Below, piece after piece: positions 8,512 through 17,225 of a DNA stretch of 64,000 nucleotides. Source of the DNA: Cocleimonas flava (GTDB lineage: Bacteria; Pseudomonadota; Gammaproteobacteria; Thiotrichales; Thiotrichaceae). A program made the position numbers and the translations under genes. Under the pieces are notes generated by a model. That model did no database searches and was not told the origin of the DNA. It worked only from the letters and a program-made list of their open reading frames with translations. Within the stretch, counting starts at the first letter, position 1. Every line of letters begins with the position of its first letter. The stretch lies in the NCBI RefSeq assembly GCF_004339015.1, contig NZ_SMFQ01000002.1, positions 62,001-126,000 of the forward strand, in the 5' to 3' direction.

Positions 8512-9186
8512 TTAGTTAAGCCAGGGTAGAATTTCATCAGGATATTCAATTACGCCGTTTGCTCCCCAGTTAACCGGTGTTTGCGAATCATCGATATAGC
8601 CATAACTCGCAATCAATGTTTGCATATTAGCGCGATTGCCCGCTTGAATATCACGTTCGGCATCACCGACATAAATACATTCAGTCGCGAGACTACCGCA
8701 TTGACTGGCTGCTAGATAAAGCGGTGCCGGGTCTGGCTTTCTTTCAGGAATCGTATCACCCGAAATAACGCTACAGGCTCGTTGAGATAACTTTAACTGT
8801 TCTAATAAAGGATTCGTTAAGAACGCCGGTTTATTTGTCACAATACCCCATCGAATGTAGTTTTCTTCGAGAAAAAGCAACACTTCATCCATCCCTTCGA
8901 AAAGTTTTGTATCCAAACACAGGTTTCTCTCGTATAAATGCAAGAAACGGAGACGACGACGTTCAAATTCATCTGGATCTTGTTGTTCTCCAAAACCTAG
9001 AGTGACCATCGCGACTGATCCATGCGAGACGAAATCTCTACAAAACTCGGTAGTTAGCGGCGCTTTATCCTCTTCTGAAAGAAGAAGGTTTAACGCATTT
9101 GTCATATCTGGAGCGGTATCTAGTAGTGTTCCATCCAGATCGAATAAAACACTGGATATTTTTGAACTGTTGTCTAATTTAGCCAT
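8512..9186 (-). CDS. HAD phosphatase, phosphoglycolate/MurNAc-6-P phosphatase type
   Basis: 224 residues, HAD subfamily I. Motif I is FDLDGTLLDTAPDM, the Thr of motif II is in GIVTNKPAF, the motif III Lys is in ERKPDPAPLY, and motif IV is YVGDAERDIQAG. These are shared by Gph and MupP. The C-terminal YGYIDDSQTPVNWGANGVI, with its NWGA-type ending, looks closer to MupP (N-acetylmuramate 6-phosphate phosphatase of cell-wall recycling) than to E. coli Gph. No ubiG or other recycling gene adjoins, so the substrate is left open. The ribosome-binding site is weak. Confidence 0.85.
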   Translation of the reverse strand: MAKLDNSSKISSVLFDLDGTLLDTAPDMTNALNLLLSEEDKAPLTTEFCRDFVSHGSVAMVTLGFGEQQDPDEFERRRLRFLHLYERNLCLDTKLFEGMDEVLLFLEENYIRWGIVTNKPAFLTNPLLEQLKLSQRACSVISGDTIPERKPDPAPLYLAASQCGSLATECIYVGDAERDIQAGNRANMQTLIASYGYIDDSQTPVNWGANGVIEYPDEILPWLN

Positions 9187-9270
9187 CTAATTCACGAATC
9201 ATCTTTCATTTAAATTAATTAAAAATTGGATATGTATTGTTAACATATTTATATAACGAGGAAATTGTCT

Positions 9271-9807
9271 GTGATACGACTTTCATTAGCAAATAAAATA
9301 TTTGGGACAGCATTAAAGAGTGTGTTGTTGGGAGCACTAATCATTGGTAGTAATGCATTTGCATTCACCGACATGAATGGTAAGCAAGATTCAATCAACA
9401 ACCATATCGGTAAAGATAAGTGGACGATCCTAGAGATTTGGGAATCAACCTGTTCTGCATGCCGCAGTCATATGCCAGAAATGGTTGAATTTGATGGAAA
9501 GCTTAAAAATGCACGTATCATAGGCGTGACTCTGGATGGCGTAAGGGGCATAGAAGATGCAGAAGATTTCATCGCAGAATATGACATGAAATTCACCAAC
9601 CTGGTAAGTAACTACGTTGAAATGAATATCTGGATGGAGCAAAGCATCGGTGAATCACTACGTGGTACACCAACATTTATCTTATTTGATCCAGAAGGAA
9701 AATTGGTAGCGGCTCAGCCAGGTATTGTTGCAATATCCTCTTTAGAGAAGTTTATCACCCAGAATTCTGGTGAGAAAACAGCTCAGGTTGTCGACACAAC
9801 AAAATAA
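9271..9807 (+). CDS. Periplasmic TlpA/thioredoxin-like protein
   Basis: 178 residues: an N-terminal signal sequence with the hydrophobic run SVLLGALIIGSNAFA, then a thioredoxin fold with WESTCSACRSHMPEM (Cys61 and Cys64 as redox pair CSAC) and the cis-Pro segment GTPTFILFDPEG. Likely a periplasmic thiol:disulfide reductase of the TlpA/ResA kind. I prefer the GTG at 9271, nine nt after GAGG; a TTG at 9265 is too close to it. A clear terminator follows. The partner is unknown. Confidence 0.8.
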   Translation: MIRLSLANKIFGTALKSVLLGALIIGSNAFAFTDMNGKQDSINNHIGKDKWTILEIWESTCSACRSHMPEMVEFDGKLKNARIIGVTLDGVRGIEDAEDFIAEYDMKFTNLVSNYVEMNIWMEQSIGESLRGTPTFILFDPEGKLVAAQPGIVAISSLEKFITQNSGEKTAQVVDTTK

Positions 9808-9825
9808 TTAAACTCGTTTAAGTTT

Positions 9826-9857
9826 AAAAAAAGCCTTCGATGTCGAAGGCTTTTTTT
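9826..9857 (+). terminator. Intrinsic terminator after the TlpA-like gene
   Basis: Stem AGCCTTCGA/TCGAAGGCT with a 2-nt TG closing, preceded by A-run and followed by seven T. Confidence 0.95.
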
Positions 9858-9942
9858 ATGAAGTCGATTTTTTATTGCTATAGTTTTTATTGTCATAGTA
9901 TAGGGATACTTGCTCGATCAACTACTTAGACATATAGTTACC

Positions 9943-10095
9943 ACAACTCAACGGAGTGCCGCGCAACATTCAAACGGCTGAGAGGTTTCACAACCGATCC
10001 GATGAACCTGAACCGGTTAGTACCGGCGTAGGGATGTGAGTTGAAGCTGTTTACCCAGTTTAAAACTTCTGCATCTCTCCGTTTTTATTGGAGAC
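9943..10095 (+). promoter_or_regulatory. TPP riboswitch controlling thiBPQ
   Basis: Aptamer at 9943-10044. P1 is CAACTC (9944-9949) with GAGTTG (10038-10043). The conserved GGCTGAGAGG, TGAACCTGAACCGGTTAG and ACCGGCGTAGGGA blocks are all present. Expression platform: TCTCC (10076-10080) can pair with GGAGA (10090-10094), the ribosome-binding site of thiB. The overlapping CATCTC (10072-10077) can instead pair with GGGATG (10031-10036) of the aptamer end, with one G-U pair. This suggests translational repression when TPP is bound. Confidence 0.95.
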
Positions 10096-10101
10096 CCTTT
10101 C

Positions 10102-11115
10102 GTGCGATTTTTCTATTCTTTTATTTGTTTCACGCTGTTATCAATATCTATTCCTGTTATATCAGCCGAATCAGCCGATAAACCAACACTCAATGTTTAC
10201 ACCTACGATTCATTTACCAGTGACTGGGGACCAGGTCCCAAAGTCAAAAAAGCTTTTGAAGAAGTTTGTAACTGCACATTAAATTATGTTGCTTTAGAAG
10301 ACGGTGTTTCCTTGCTGAGCCGATTGAAGCTCGAAGGCAGACACACCAAAGCCGATATTGTCTTAGGTTTAGATACCAATTTAATAGCGAATGCAGAAGC
10401 AACTGGATACTTTGCCCCACACGAAATGGCGCTTGAAAATTCGACACTGCCTGAAAAATGGACAAATTCACATTTTATCCCCTACGACTTCGGCTACTTT
10501 GCTTTTGTTTATGACAAAGACAAGTTAAAGAATCCACCTACCAGTCTTAAAGCACTGATTGAAAACCCAGACTCACCGAAGATTTTGATTCAAGACCCAA
10601 GAACCAGCACCCCGGGTTTAGGCTTATTATTGTGGGTAAAAAAAGTCTACGGCGATAAAGCCGAAGAAGCATGGGAAAAACTAGCGCCGCGTATTGTGAC
10701 TGTCAGTAAAGGTTGGAGCGAAGCATACGGTTTATTCTTAAAAGACCAAGCACCATTGGTTTTAAGCTACACAACCTCACCTGCTTATCACATGATTGCT
10801 GAAAAAAAGAACAACTTTGCCGCCGCTAAATTTTCAGAAGGTCATTACCAGCAAATTGAAGTAGCAGGAATGATCGCTGCGAGTAAAAACAAGGAACTGG
10901 CAAAGAAGTTCCTGGACTTTATTCAAGGCGAAACATTCCAGAAAATTATTCCAACGACGAATTGGATGTATCCCGCAGCACTAGACAAAACTGAGCTACC
11001 TGAAGCATTCAATACACTAATTGATCCTGAGCCTGCCCTTATTTTCTCAAGTGATGAGGTAAATAAAAACCGCAAAGCATGGGTCAGTGAATGGCTTAAT
11101 GCGTTAGCTAAATAA
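10102..11115 (+). CDS. thiB: Thiamine ABC transporter, periplasmic binding protein
   Basis: 337 residues with a signal peptide (hydrophobic run about 5-22, cleavage after ISA). The mature start LNVYTYDSFTSDWGPGPKVK is the ThiB signature, followed by ADIVLGLDTNLI, FIPYDFGYFAFVYD and GLGLLLWVKKVYG of family 1 iron/thiamine binding proteins. It captures thiamine, thiamine phosphate or TPP for the ThiP-ThiQ permease. GTG start, with GGAGAC eight nt upstream forming part of the riboswitch switch helix. First gene of thiBPQ. Confidence 0.96.
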   Translation: MRFFYSFICFTLLSISIPVISAESADKPTLNVYTYDSFTSDWGPGPKVKKAFEEVCNCTLNYVALEDGVSLLSRLKLEGRHTKADIVLGLDTNLIANAEATGYFAPHEMALENSTLPEKWTNSHFIPYDFGYFAFVYDKDKLKNPPTSLKALIENPDSPKILIQDPRTSTPGLGLLLWVKKVYGDKAEEAWEKLAPRIVTVSKGWSEAYGLFLKDQAPLVLSYTTSPAYHMIAEKKNNFAAAKFSEGHYQQIEVAGMIAASKNKELAKKFLDFIQGETFQKIIPTTNWMYPAALDKTELPEAFNTLIDPEPALIFSSDEVNKNRKAWVSEWLNALAK

Positions 11116-11144
11116 TCTATCATCCAAAATAATCATAGTTAACA

Positions 11145-12722
11145 ATGAAAGCTGGAATCCTCGTCGCCTTATTCGTGATTGCTTTTATCACGGTGCCACT
11201 ATTTAGTCTTTTTTTTGCTAGCGGCACACTTTCCGGCGAGCAAACAGCGAGCTTTAGTGAGATATGGAACAGTAGCTATATTCGCAGAGTGCTGTTTTTC
11301 AGTTTATGGCAGGCATTCCTTTCCACATTACTCAGCATCGCCTTCGCCATTGTCGTAGCGCGTGCTTTTGCACGATATCCAAGCTTTCCATTTCGCTCAT
11401 TTTTCCTAAGCCTATTTGGGCTGCCTTTAATCGTTCCAGCCGTTGTTGCAGTCATTGGAATCATTACAGTTTACGGAAAATCCGGCTGGCTACCTATTGG
11501 CTCAAACCTATATGGACTTTTGGGGATTTTACTGGCTCATGTCTTTTTCAATTTACCGCTCGCTGTGCGTTTATTCTTGCCTGTCTGGAATCAAATTCCT
11601 GAACAGCATTGGCGTATCGCTTCACAACTAAAATTTAACAGCATTCAGCAATGGAAACATATCGAATGGCCTGCGTTACGCGAGAGTTTACCCAGTGTTG
11701 CGCTATTAGTTTTCATGTTGTGTCTAACAAGCTTTGCGGTTGTATTAACGCTCGGTGGCGGCCCCAAAAGCACAACATTAGAAGTCGCCATCTATCAGTC
11801 TTTGCGGTTTGATTTTGATCCTGCACAGGCGGTTGTTTTAGCATTACTACAATTGGGATTATCTATACTGGTGGCTATAATTGCTTCTCGTTTTAACAAG
11901 ATACCGGATGTAGAACCCGACCTAAACATCAAAAATCCCAAGCACCAATCCGAAACTGGCAAGTTAGATAAAATGCTACAAATCACGTTAATCGTATTCG
12001 CAATATTGTTTGTAAGCTCCCCTCTTCTCGCTATTTTCATCGATGCAGCAAGGGGCCCAATCATCAGCGTACTCAGTGAAAGAAATCTGTGGAAAGCGAC
12101 TGCATTCAGTTTATTAATTGGTTTGAGTGCAGCAACTATTTCACTGGCACTCTCCTGGTTTCTATTAAATGCCAGTGCTCGAGCTAGCTACCAAAACAAA
12201 AGCAACCTTTCGCAATGGTTATTGCTTTCTGGATCTATTATTTTTGTGGTGCCGCCATTAGTGATCGGCACAGGGCTTTTTATTCTATTGGCTGACTTTA
12301 TCAATGTGTTTGACTGGGCAATTTTGATCGTGATTCTTATAAATGGCTTACTCGGCATTCCCTTTATCATTCGCACGCTAGGGCCAGAAATCAGACAAAA
12401 CACAATGAAGTATCAACGTCTTTGCGATAGTTTAAATTTAAAAGGCTGGCAGCGTTTCAAACATCTCGACTTCCCTCTTTTAAGGAAACCGTTGGGCTTA
12501 TCTGCAGCGCTTGTCACCGTTTTTACCATGGGAGATTTAGGTATTATCGCGTTATTTGGCAGCCCGGAAACAGCCACACTGCCACTATTACTTTACCAGC
12601 GCCTTGGTGCTTACCAGATACCTCAAGCAGCAGTGACCGCCGCTTTTTTACTGATTATCAGCCTCATCACTTTCTGGCTTTTAGAAAAAATCATTAGCGG
12701 TAAAACGCAAAAGGACATGTAA
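11145..12722 (+). CDS. thiP: Thiamine ABC transporter permease
   Basis: 525 residues, about 12 predicted membrane helices in two homologous halves, as in fused ThiP/FbpB-type permeases. Each half has an EAA-type cytoplasmic loop: HIEWPALRESLPSVALL in the first and HLDFPLLRKPLGLSAAL in the second, which contact ThiQ. The segment TLGGGPKSTTLEVAIYQSLR is typical of ThiP. The start follows thiB by 29 nt, and the stop overlaps the thiQ start by one base, indicating translational coupling. Confidence 0.95.
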   Translation: MKAGILVALFVIAFITVPLFSLFFASGTLSGEQTASFSEIWNSSYIRRVLFFSLWQAFLSTLLSIAFAIVVARAFARYPSFPFRSFFLSLFGLPLIVPAVVAVIGIITVYGKSGWLPIGSNLYGLLGILLAHVFFNLPLAVRLFLPVWNQIPEQHWRIASQLKFNSIQQWKHIEWPALRESLPSVALLVFMLCLTSFAVVLTLGGGPKSTTLEVAIYQSLRFDFDPAQAVVLALLQLGLSILVAIIASRFNKIPDVEPDLNIKNPKHQSETGKLDKMLQITLIVFAILFVSSPLLAIFIDAARGPIISVLSERNLWKATAFSLLIGLSAATISLALSWFLLNASARASYQNKSNLSQWLLLSGSIIFVVPPLVIGTGLFILLADFINVFDWAILIVILINGLLGIPFIIRTLGPEIRQNTMKYQRLCDSLNLKGWQRFKHLDFPLLRKPLGLSAALVTVFTMGDLGIIALFGSPETATLPLLLYQRLGAYQIPQAAVTAAFLLIISLITFWLLEKIISGKTQKDM

Positions 12723-13459
12723 TGTTAACCGTAGACAATCTGAAATTCAGCTATCCAAAACACTCAGCCGATGTCGATGACAAAGGTACTAATACTGCTG
12801 AGATGCAATTCAACCTTGATGTTCAGGCGGGAGAAATTCTAAGCATTATCGGCCCGAGCGGTTCTGGCAAGACGACCTTGCTCAATTTAATTGCTGGTTT
12901 TAATTCGCCAAGCTCGGGCAGCATTATTGTTGATGATGTGGATATCACCTCACTAAAAATTCATCAGAGACCTGTCACAACCGTTTTTCAGGACAACAAT
13001 CTTTTCCCTCATCTTGATGTGTTCACCAATGTGGCTATTGGCATTCAGCCTTCATTGAAACTCACTCAAGATGAAAAGCAGCATATTCATCATGCACTGG
13101 AAAATGTTGGCTTAGCTGATTTCCATAAGCGCCGTCCAAAAGAGTTATCAGGTGGTCAGCGACAGCGCATTGCTTTAGCCAGAGCATTAGTCAGAAAGCA
13201 ATCCGTTCTCCTGCTCGATGAGCCATTAGCGGCGCTGGGCCCAGCGATGAAAGACGAAATCATTGATTTACTCAAAGCGATGGTTGAAGAACAAAATATG
13301 GCCGCCCTACTTATTAGCCATCAACCCACAGATGCTTTTCGTGCCTCTAAGCGTACGGCTTTTATCAATCAGGGAAAGATTCACCAAATCGGAAATACTG
13401 CGGATGTGTTAGGGGATTCGGCAGATAAGGTAATTAAACAGTATCTGGGCGAGAGCTAA
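12722..13459 (+). CDS. thiQ: Thiamine ABC transporter ATP-binding protein
   Basis: 245 residues. Walker A is GPSGSGKTTLL, the Q-loop is in VFQDNNLFPHLDV, the signature is LSGGQRQRIALARALVR and Walker B is VLLLDEPLAAL; the H-loop is LLISHQPTDAF. It energises ThiP. The D-loop reads ALGP instead of the usual SALDP, an uncommon Asp to Gly change at the nucleotide interface. Start codon overlaps the thiP stop. Thirteen nt after the stop lies a repeat unit in reverse orientation. Confidence 0.95.
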   Translation: MLTVDNLKFSYPKHSADVDDKGTNTAEMQFNLDVQAGEILSIIGPSGSGKTTLLNLIAGFNSPSSGSIIVDDVDITSLKIHQRPVTTVFQDNNLFPHLDVFTNVAIGIQPSLKLTQDEKQHIHHALENVGLADFHKRRPKELSGGQRQRIALARALVRKQSVLLLDEPLAALGPAMKDEIIDLLKAMVEEQNMAALLISHQPTDAFRASKRTAFINQGKIHQIGNTADVLGDSADKVIKQYLGES

Positions 13460-13472
13460 AAAAACGCATCTC

Positions 13473-13503
13473 AAAAAAACGCCTATAAGTAGGGGGGTGG
13501 CTT
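13473..13503 (-). repeat. Dispersed repeat, single unit, reversed
   Basis: AAAAAAACGCCTATAAG, then TAGGGGGGTGGC. The T-run lies on the minus strand, so this copy cannot be an intrinsic terminator for thiQ although it lies just after it. Confidence 0.85.
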
Positions 13504-13602
13504 TTGCTAGATTTAACCCTGCAATTTATGGCTATATTGATGAATATATCGGCTTCCTGAGCTTTAATCTTGCACTTTCAAGGTTCTCTACTATACTAAC
13601 CG

Positions 13603-13806
13603 CCATCGCCTGGGGGTGGTTGTTGTATTTATTTTCATATAATTTAATAAATTCAACGTAACCTGAGATTCCGTGAGGAAGACCCTAAGAACCTGATCTG
13701 GATAATACCAGCGTAGGGATAGGTAATGTCTTTCTCGATCTAGCTTTGTCATTTAAAGCTATGAATCTACCAAGCATGTCTCCTATCCCATTTTTATTTT
13801 TAGGAG
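13603..13806 (+). promoter_or_regulatory. TPP riboswitch controlling the thiamine TonB receptor unit
   Basis: Conserved blocks CTGAGA, ACCCTAAGAACCTGATCTGG and TACCAGCGTAGGGA mark the aptamer (about 13603-13726), with a long variable P3 arm between GGGGGTGG and CTGAGA. Expression platform: CTCCTA (13780-13785) can pair with TAGGAG (13801-13806), the ribosome-binding site of the next gene. The overlapping CCTATCCC (13782-13789) pairs perfectly with GGGATAGG (13716-13723) at the aptamer end. The two pairings exclude each other, fitting translational control. Confidence 0.95.
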
Positions 13807-13812
13807 TACAGC

Positions 13813-15957
13813 ATGCCATTTCAAGTGCCATCACAAACCAAACTGCCCGCACGTTTTTCATTAGCATTAACGAGTGTATCCGCATCAATTCTAGTTCTCG
13901 CACCGTTATTATCTAGCGTTAGCGTAAACGCTGCTGATGTTCTCGAAGAAGTGACCGTCACAGCGGATTTCCGCCCTACTACTTTAGAAGAAAGCACAGC
14001 GAGTATTTCGGTAGTAACTGAAGAAGAGATAACGAAACGTGGCGCTCAGCATATTGAAGACACCTTGAATGCTGCACCTAATGTCAATATGGCAAGCGGC
14101 GCATCTCGATCTCGTTTCTTCCAGATCCGCGGCATAGGTGAACGCAGCCAGTTTATTTCTCCGATAAACCCATCGGTAGGTCTATACATTGATGGCATGG
14201 ATTTTAGCCGCAGTGGTGGTTCTGCAACGCTGTTTGATGTCGATCAGATAGAAGTAATTCGTGGCCCACAAGGCACTAAATACGGCGCAAATGCATTGGC
14301 TGGCATTATCAATATTCATTCTACCGAACCTACCAACGAACGCTCAGGAAAGATTGAAGCAACCTTAGGTAACTACGGTAAGCAAAGCCTTGGAATAGCT
14401 GCTGGCGGACCGTTGATTAAAGATAAATTACTGGGGCGTTTTTCATTACACACCAACCAATCAGATGGCTTCATGGAAAATGATTTCCTCGATCGTGATG
14501 ACACAGCAGACCGTGATGAATTTACCGGACGCGGACACCTTAAATGGTTGGCAAATGACGACCTAACCGTCGACCTAAAAGTGTTACACCTTGATATCGA
14601 TAACGGCTATGACGCATTCACATTTGATAACAGCCGCACCACATTGAGTGATGAGCCGGGAAAAGACACGCAAAAAACGGATGCTATCTCTTTAAAAGCA
14701 TTGCTGGATATCAATTCTTCAGTGGCTCTTGAAGCCAGCGCAAGCTACTCAGATTCAGATCTTGGTTACAGCTATGATGAAGACTGGGGATATGTTGGAC
14801 AGTTCTCTGAAGACCTTTATCCATATAGTTCTTTCGATGAATACCTACGTAACCGCAAAAATACCAGCATTGAAGGACGCCTACTTTCTAATGAAGATGG
14901 ACGTATATTCAATGATAAAACTGACTGGGTTGTGGGCTTATATCATGCCAAAAAAGAGGAAGGACTAACGCGCAAGTACACCTATTTAGAAAGCGACTTC
15001 CTAAGCCAGTATGACACTGAAAACACCGCGCTTTATGGTCAACTAGACACTGAAATCAATGACAAGCTTAAGCTCATCACTGGTTTGCGTGTAGAAAAAT
15101 GGAAAGCCGATTACACCGATTCTAACGACAACAAAATCAATGTCGATGAAACACTGCATGGCGGTAAACTCGGTCTGGAATATGAACTCAACGACAACCA
15201 TTTGGCCAGCACCAGTATCTCTCGTGGTTACAAAGCGGGTGGCGTAAATACCGATGGCACATTGCCTGAGAACCTACTCGATTTTGATACAGAATACCTG
15301 TGGAATTTCGAAGTCGGGGTTAACTCATCTTACTTAGATGATGCGCTAACCACTCGTATTACTGCCTTCTACGCCAAGCGTAAAGACCAGCAGGTAAGAA
15401 GCTCTATCGTTGAACTTCGTGAAGATGGTAGTACCGACTTTACAGACTATATCGGAAATGCAGCAAAAGGTAGCAACTACGGTATCGAAGCGGAACTTCA
15501 CTGGAAGGTGAATGACAAATGGCGTTTGAAGACTTCATTAGGTCTGTTACAAGCCAAGTTTGATGAATACACAGATCCGCAAAGTACCGCAAACGGCTTG
15601 GATTTAGCAGGAAGAGATCAGGCGCACGCGCCTAACTACCAATACTCTCTGGGTGCTGAATACTCGATCACGCCAAAATTAACCGCTGGTGTAACACTTG
15701 AAGGCAAAGACGGTTTCTACTTCTCTGATCGCCACAATGCCAGAGCAAAAGCTTATAGCTTGATAAACGCTAACCTGAGTTATAAAAAAGGTGATTGGAC
15801 AGCAACCTTATGGGGTAGAAATCTAACCGATAAAGACTATGATGTCAGAGGTTTTGGTAGCTTTGGAAACAATCCCGGCAATGGTTACATTACTGAAACC
15901 TACACCCAAAAAGGCGAGCCACGCACTGTTGGCTTAACCGTTTCATTGGACTTTTAA
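13813..15957 (+). CDS. TonB-dependent outer-membrane receptor, probably for thiamine
   Basis: 714 residues. Signal peptide about 1-40, then a TonB-box-like EEVTVTA, a plug domain (GAQHIEDTLNAAPNVNMASG, SVGLYIDGM, QIEVIRGPQGTKYGANALAG) and a 22-strand-type barrel ending in a terminal aromatic, SLDF. GGAG lies upstream of the ATG. The TPP riboswitch directly upstream and the YkoF-like and pnuT genes downstream make thiamine or a thiamine phosphate the likely cargo; that is inference from regulation and context, as established for OMR1-pnuT loci. Confidence 0.92.
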   Translation: MPFQVPSQTKLPARFSLALTSVSASILVLAPLLSSVSVNAADVLEEVTVTADFRPTTLEESTASISVVTEEEITKRGAQHIEDTLNAAPNVNMASGASRSRFFQIRGIGERSQFISPINPSVGLYIDGMDFSRSGGSATLFDVDQIEVIRGPQGTKYGANALAGIINIHSTEPTNERSGKIEATLGNYGKQSLGIAAGGPLIKDKLLGRFSLHTNQSDGFMENDFLDRDDTADRDEFTGRGHLKWLANDDLTVDLKVLHLDIDNGYDAFTFDNSRTTLSDEPGKDTQKTDAISLKALLDINSSVALEASASYSDSDLGYSYDEDWGYVGQFSEDLYPYSSFDEYLRNRKNTSIEGRLLSNEDGRIFNDKTDWVVGLYHAKKEEGLTRKYTYLESDFLSQYDTENTALYGQLDTEINDKLKLITGLRVEKWKADYTDSNDNKINVDETLHGGKLGLEYELNDNHLASTSISRGYKAGGVNTDGTLPENLLDFDTEYLWNFEVGVNSSYLDDALTTRITAFYAKRKDQQVRSSIVELREDGSTDFTDYIGNAAKGSNYGIEAELHWKVNDKWRLKTSLGLLQAKFDEYTDPQSTANGLDLAGRDQAHAPNYQYSLGAEYSITPKLTAGVTLEGKDGFYFSDRHNARAKAYSLINANLSYKKGDWTATLWGRNLTDKDYDVRGFGSFGNNPGNGYITETYTQKGEPRTVGLTVSLDF

Positions 15958-15992
15958 GCTAGACTTAACCTCATATTTAAAGAGAATAGATT

Positions 15993-16256
15993 ATGGAAAT
16001 TTCAGTAGATATCAGCCTTTACCCGCTTAAAGAAGAATACGTTGAGCCTATTCTGGCGTTTATTAAAGGTCTAGAATCAAACCCGAAGATCACTGTAAAG
16101 AAGAACCAACTCAGCACTCAGATTTATGGCGAATACGACGCGGTGATGGCATTGATTACTGCAGAAATGAAAGACGTTTTTGCGGCGATGCCTCATTCGG
16201 CTATGGTAATGAAGTTTGTCGGCACTAACCGTGCGGATGTAGAAGTTGATTGGTAA
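15993..16256 (+). CDS. YkoF-like thiamine/HMP-binding protein
   Basis: 87 residues with a ferredoxin-like single-domain pattern: MEISVDISLYPLKEEYVEPI, helix, strand with QLSTQIYGEYDAVMALI, and strand VMKFVGTNRADVEVDW. This resembles the repeated domain of YkoF and the MTH1187/YqgV family, whose members bind thiamine or hydroxymethylpyrimidine. No signal peptide, so cytoplasmic. It sits 35 nt after the receptor and 27 nt before pnuT in the TPP-controlled operon, which supports a thiamine-binding or sensing role. AGAGAAT precedes the ATG. Confidence 0.8.
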   Translation: MEISVDISLYPLKEEYVEPILAFIKGLESNPKITVKKNQLSTQIYGEYDAVMALITAEMKDVFAAMPHSAMVMKFVGTNRADVEVDW

Positions 16257-16283
16257 TAGCGTTTCATTGAAAAGAAGATCGCT

Positions 16284-16922
16284 ATGACAACAGATGCAAT
16301 CGTTGAAGCTTTCCTAGCCTTATCTGGCTGGGAAGTTTTTGCCACGACTCTCGGTATCGCCTATGTGATTTTGGCAGCGAAAGAGTCCATCTGGTGCTGG
16401 CCAACGGCATTTGTCAGCACCTTGATTTATACAGTGCTCTTTTGGGAAGGCCAACTTCCCATGCAGGCTATCCTTAATTTCTATTACATGGCGATGGCTA
16501 TCTACGGCTTTATGCTGTGGACTAAACACAGTAAAAATGACGATACTCTCAAAGTTAAAACATGGGGCTGGCAAAAACATATCGCGTATATTGTCATCGC
16601 CAGTGTCTTAAGTATTGGCATTGGTTACTATCTCGACCTCAGCAGCGGAACCCGACTTCCCTTTTTAGATTCTGCCGTGATGGTATTTTCTGTGATCAAT
16701 ACCTGGTTGATGGCGCAAAAAATTCTGGAAAATTGGCTGTACTGGATAATCATAGATGCCGCAGCTATTTATCTGTATTGGCAAACGGGCTTTTACGTCA
16801 CGATCATTATGTTTGGTGTTTATCTGATACTGGCGGTTTATGGCTATAAAGAATGGCGAGATTCATTAAAAGAATCGTTGGATGAAACTGATTTAACAAA
16901 CACTGAAAATCCTTATATGTAG
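16284..16922 (+). CDS. pnuT: PnuC-family transporter, probable thiamine transporter PnuT
   Basis: 212 residues with seven or so membrane helices. PnuC-family motifs are seen in AYVILAAKESIWCWPTAF (N-terminal half), the middle LNFYYMAMAIYGFMLW and the C-terminal IIDAAAIYLYWQTGFYVT. PnuC members transport vitamins by facilitated diffusion trapped by phosphorylation; those under TPP riboswitches are called PnuT. Last gene of the receptor/YkoF-like/pnuT unit. No thiamine kinase gene is beside it. Confidence 0.9.
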   Translation: MTTDAIVEAFLALSGWEVFATTLGIAYVILAAKESIWCWPTAFVSTLIYTVLFWEGQLPMQAILNFYYMAMAIYGFMLWTKHSKNDDTLKVKTWGWQKHIAYIVIASVLSIGIGYYLDLSSGTRLPFLDSAVMVFSVINTWLMAQKILENWLYWIIIDAAAIYLYWQTGFYVTIIMFGVYLILAVYGYKEWRDSLKESLDETDLTNTENPYM

Positions 16923-16947
16923 TTCAAGTCATTAGATCAACCTCTAG

Positions 16948-16974
16948 GTCACCCCCTACTTTAAGTAACTTTTC
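16948..16974 (+). repeat. Dispersed repeat, short diverged unit
   Basis: GTCACCCCCTACTTTAAG followed by TAACTTTT; only five C and a shortened T-run. It lies 25 nt after pnuT. The rest of the 303-nt gap up to 17225 shows no gene or clear signal. Confidence 0.75.
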
Positions 16975-17225
16975 ATTTTGCAGTTTAAAATATCCTAAGG
17001 AACTTATGCTTTGCGGAATGACAATTTGTTTTTTGTTGTTTAAAAAACGATTTTGGAATTTATGAAGAGCTAGGCACTTTTTCTAGTATTCGTTGAATAG
17101 TAGAAAATCAATAATCTCACTGTTATTTTCCGTATTTATACCCATAATAAATGGATGTACTATTAATCCTGTTCCTTATTTTTATATAATAAGACCAATA
17201 ATCAATCTAATTTAAAGTAACCACT

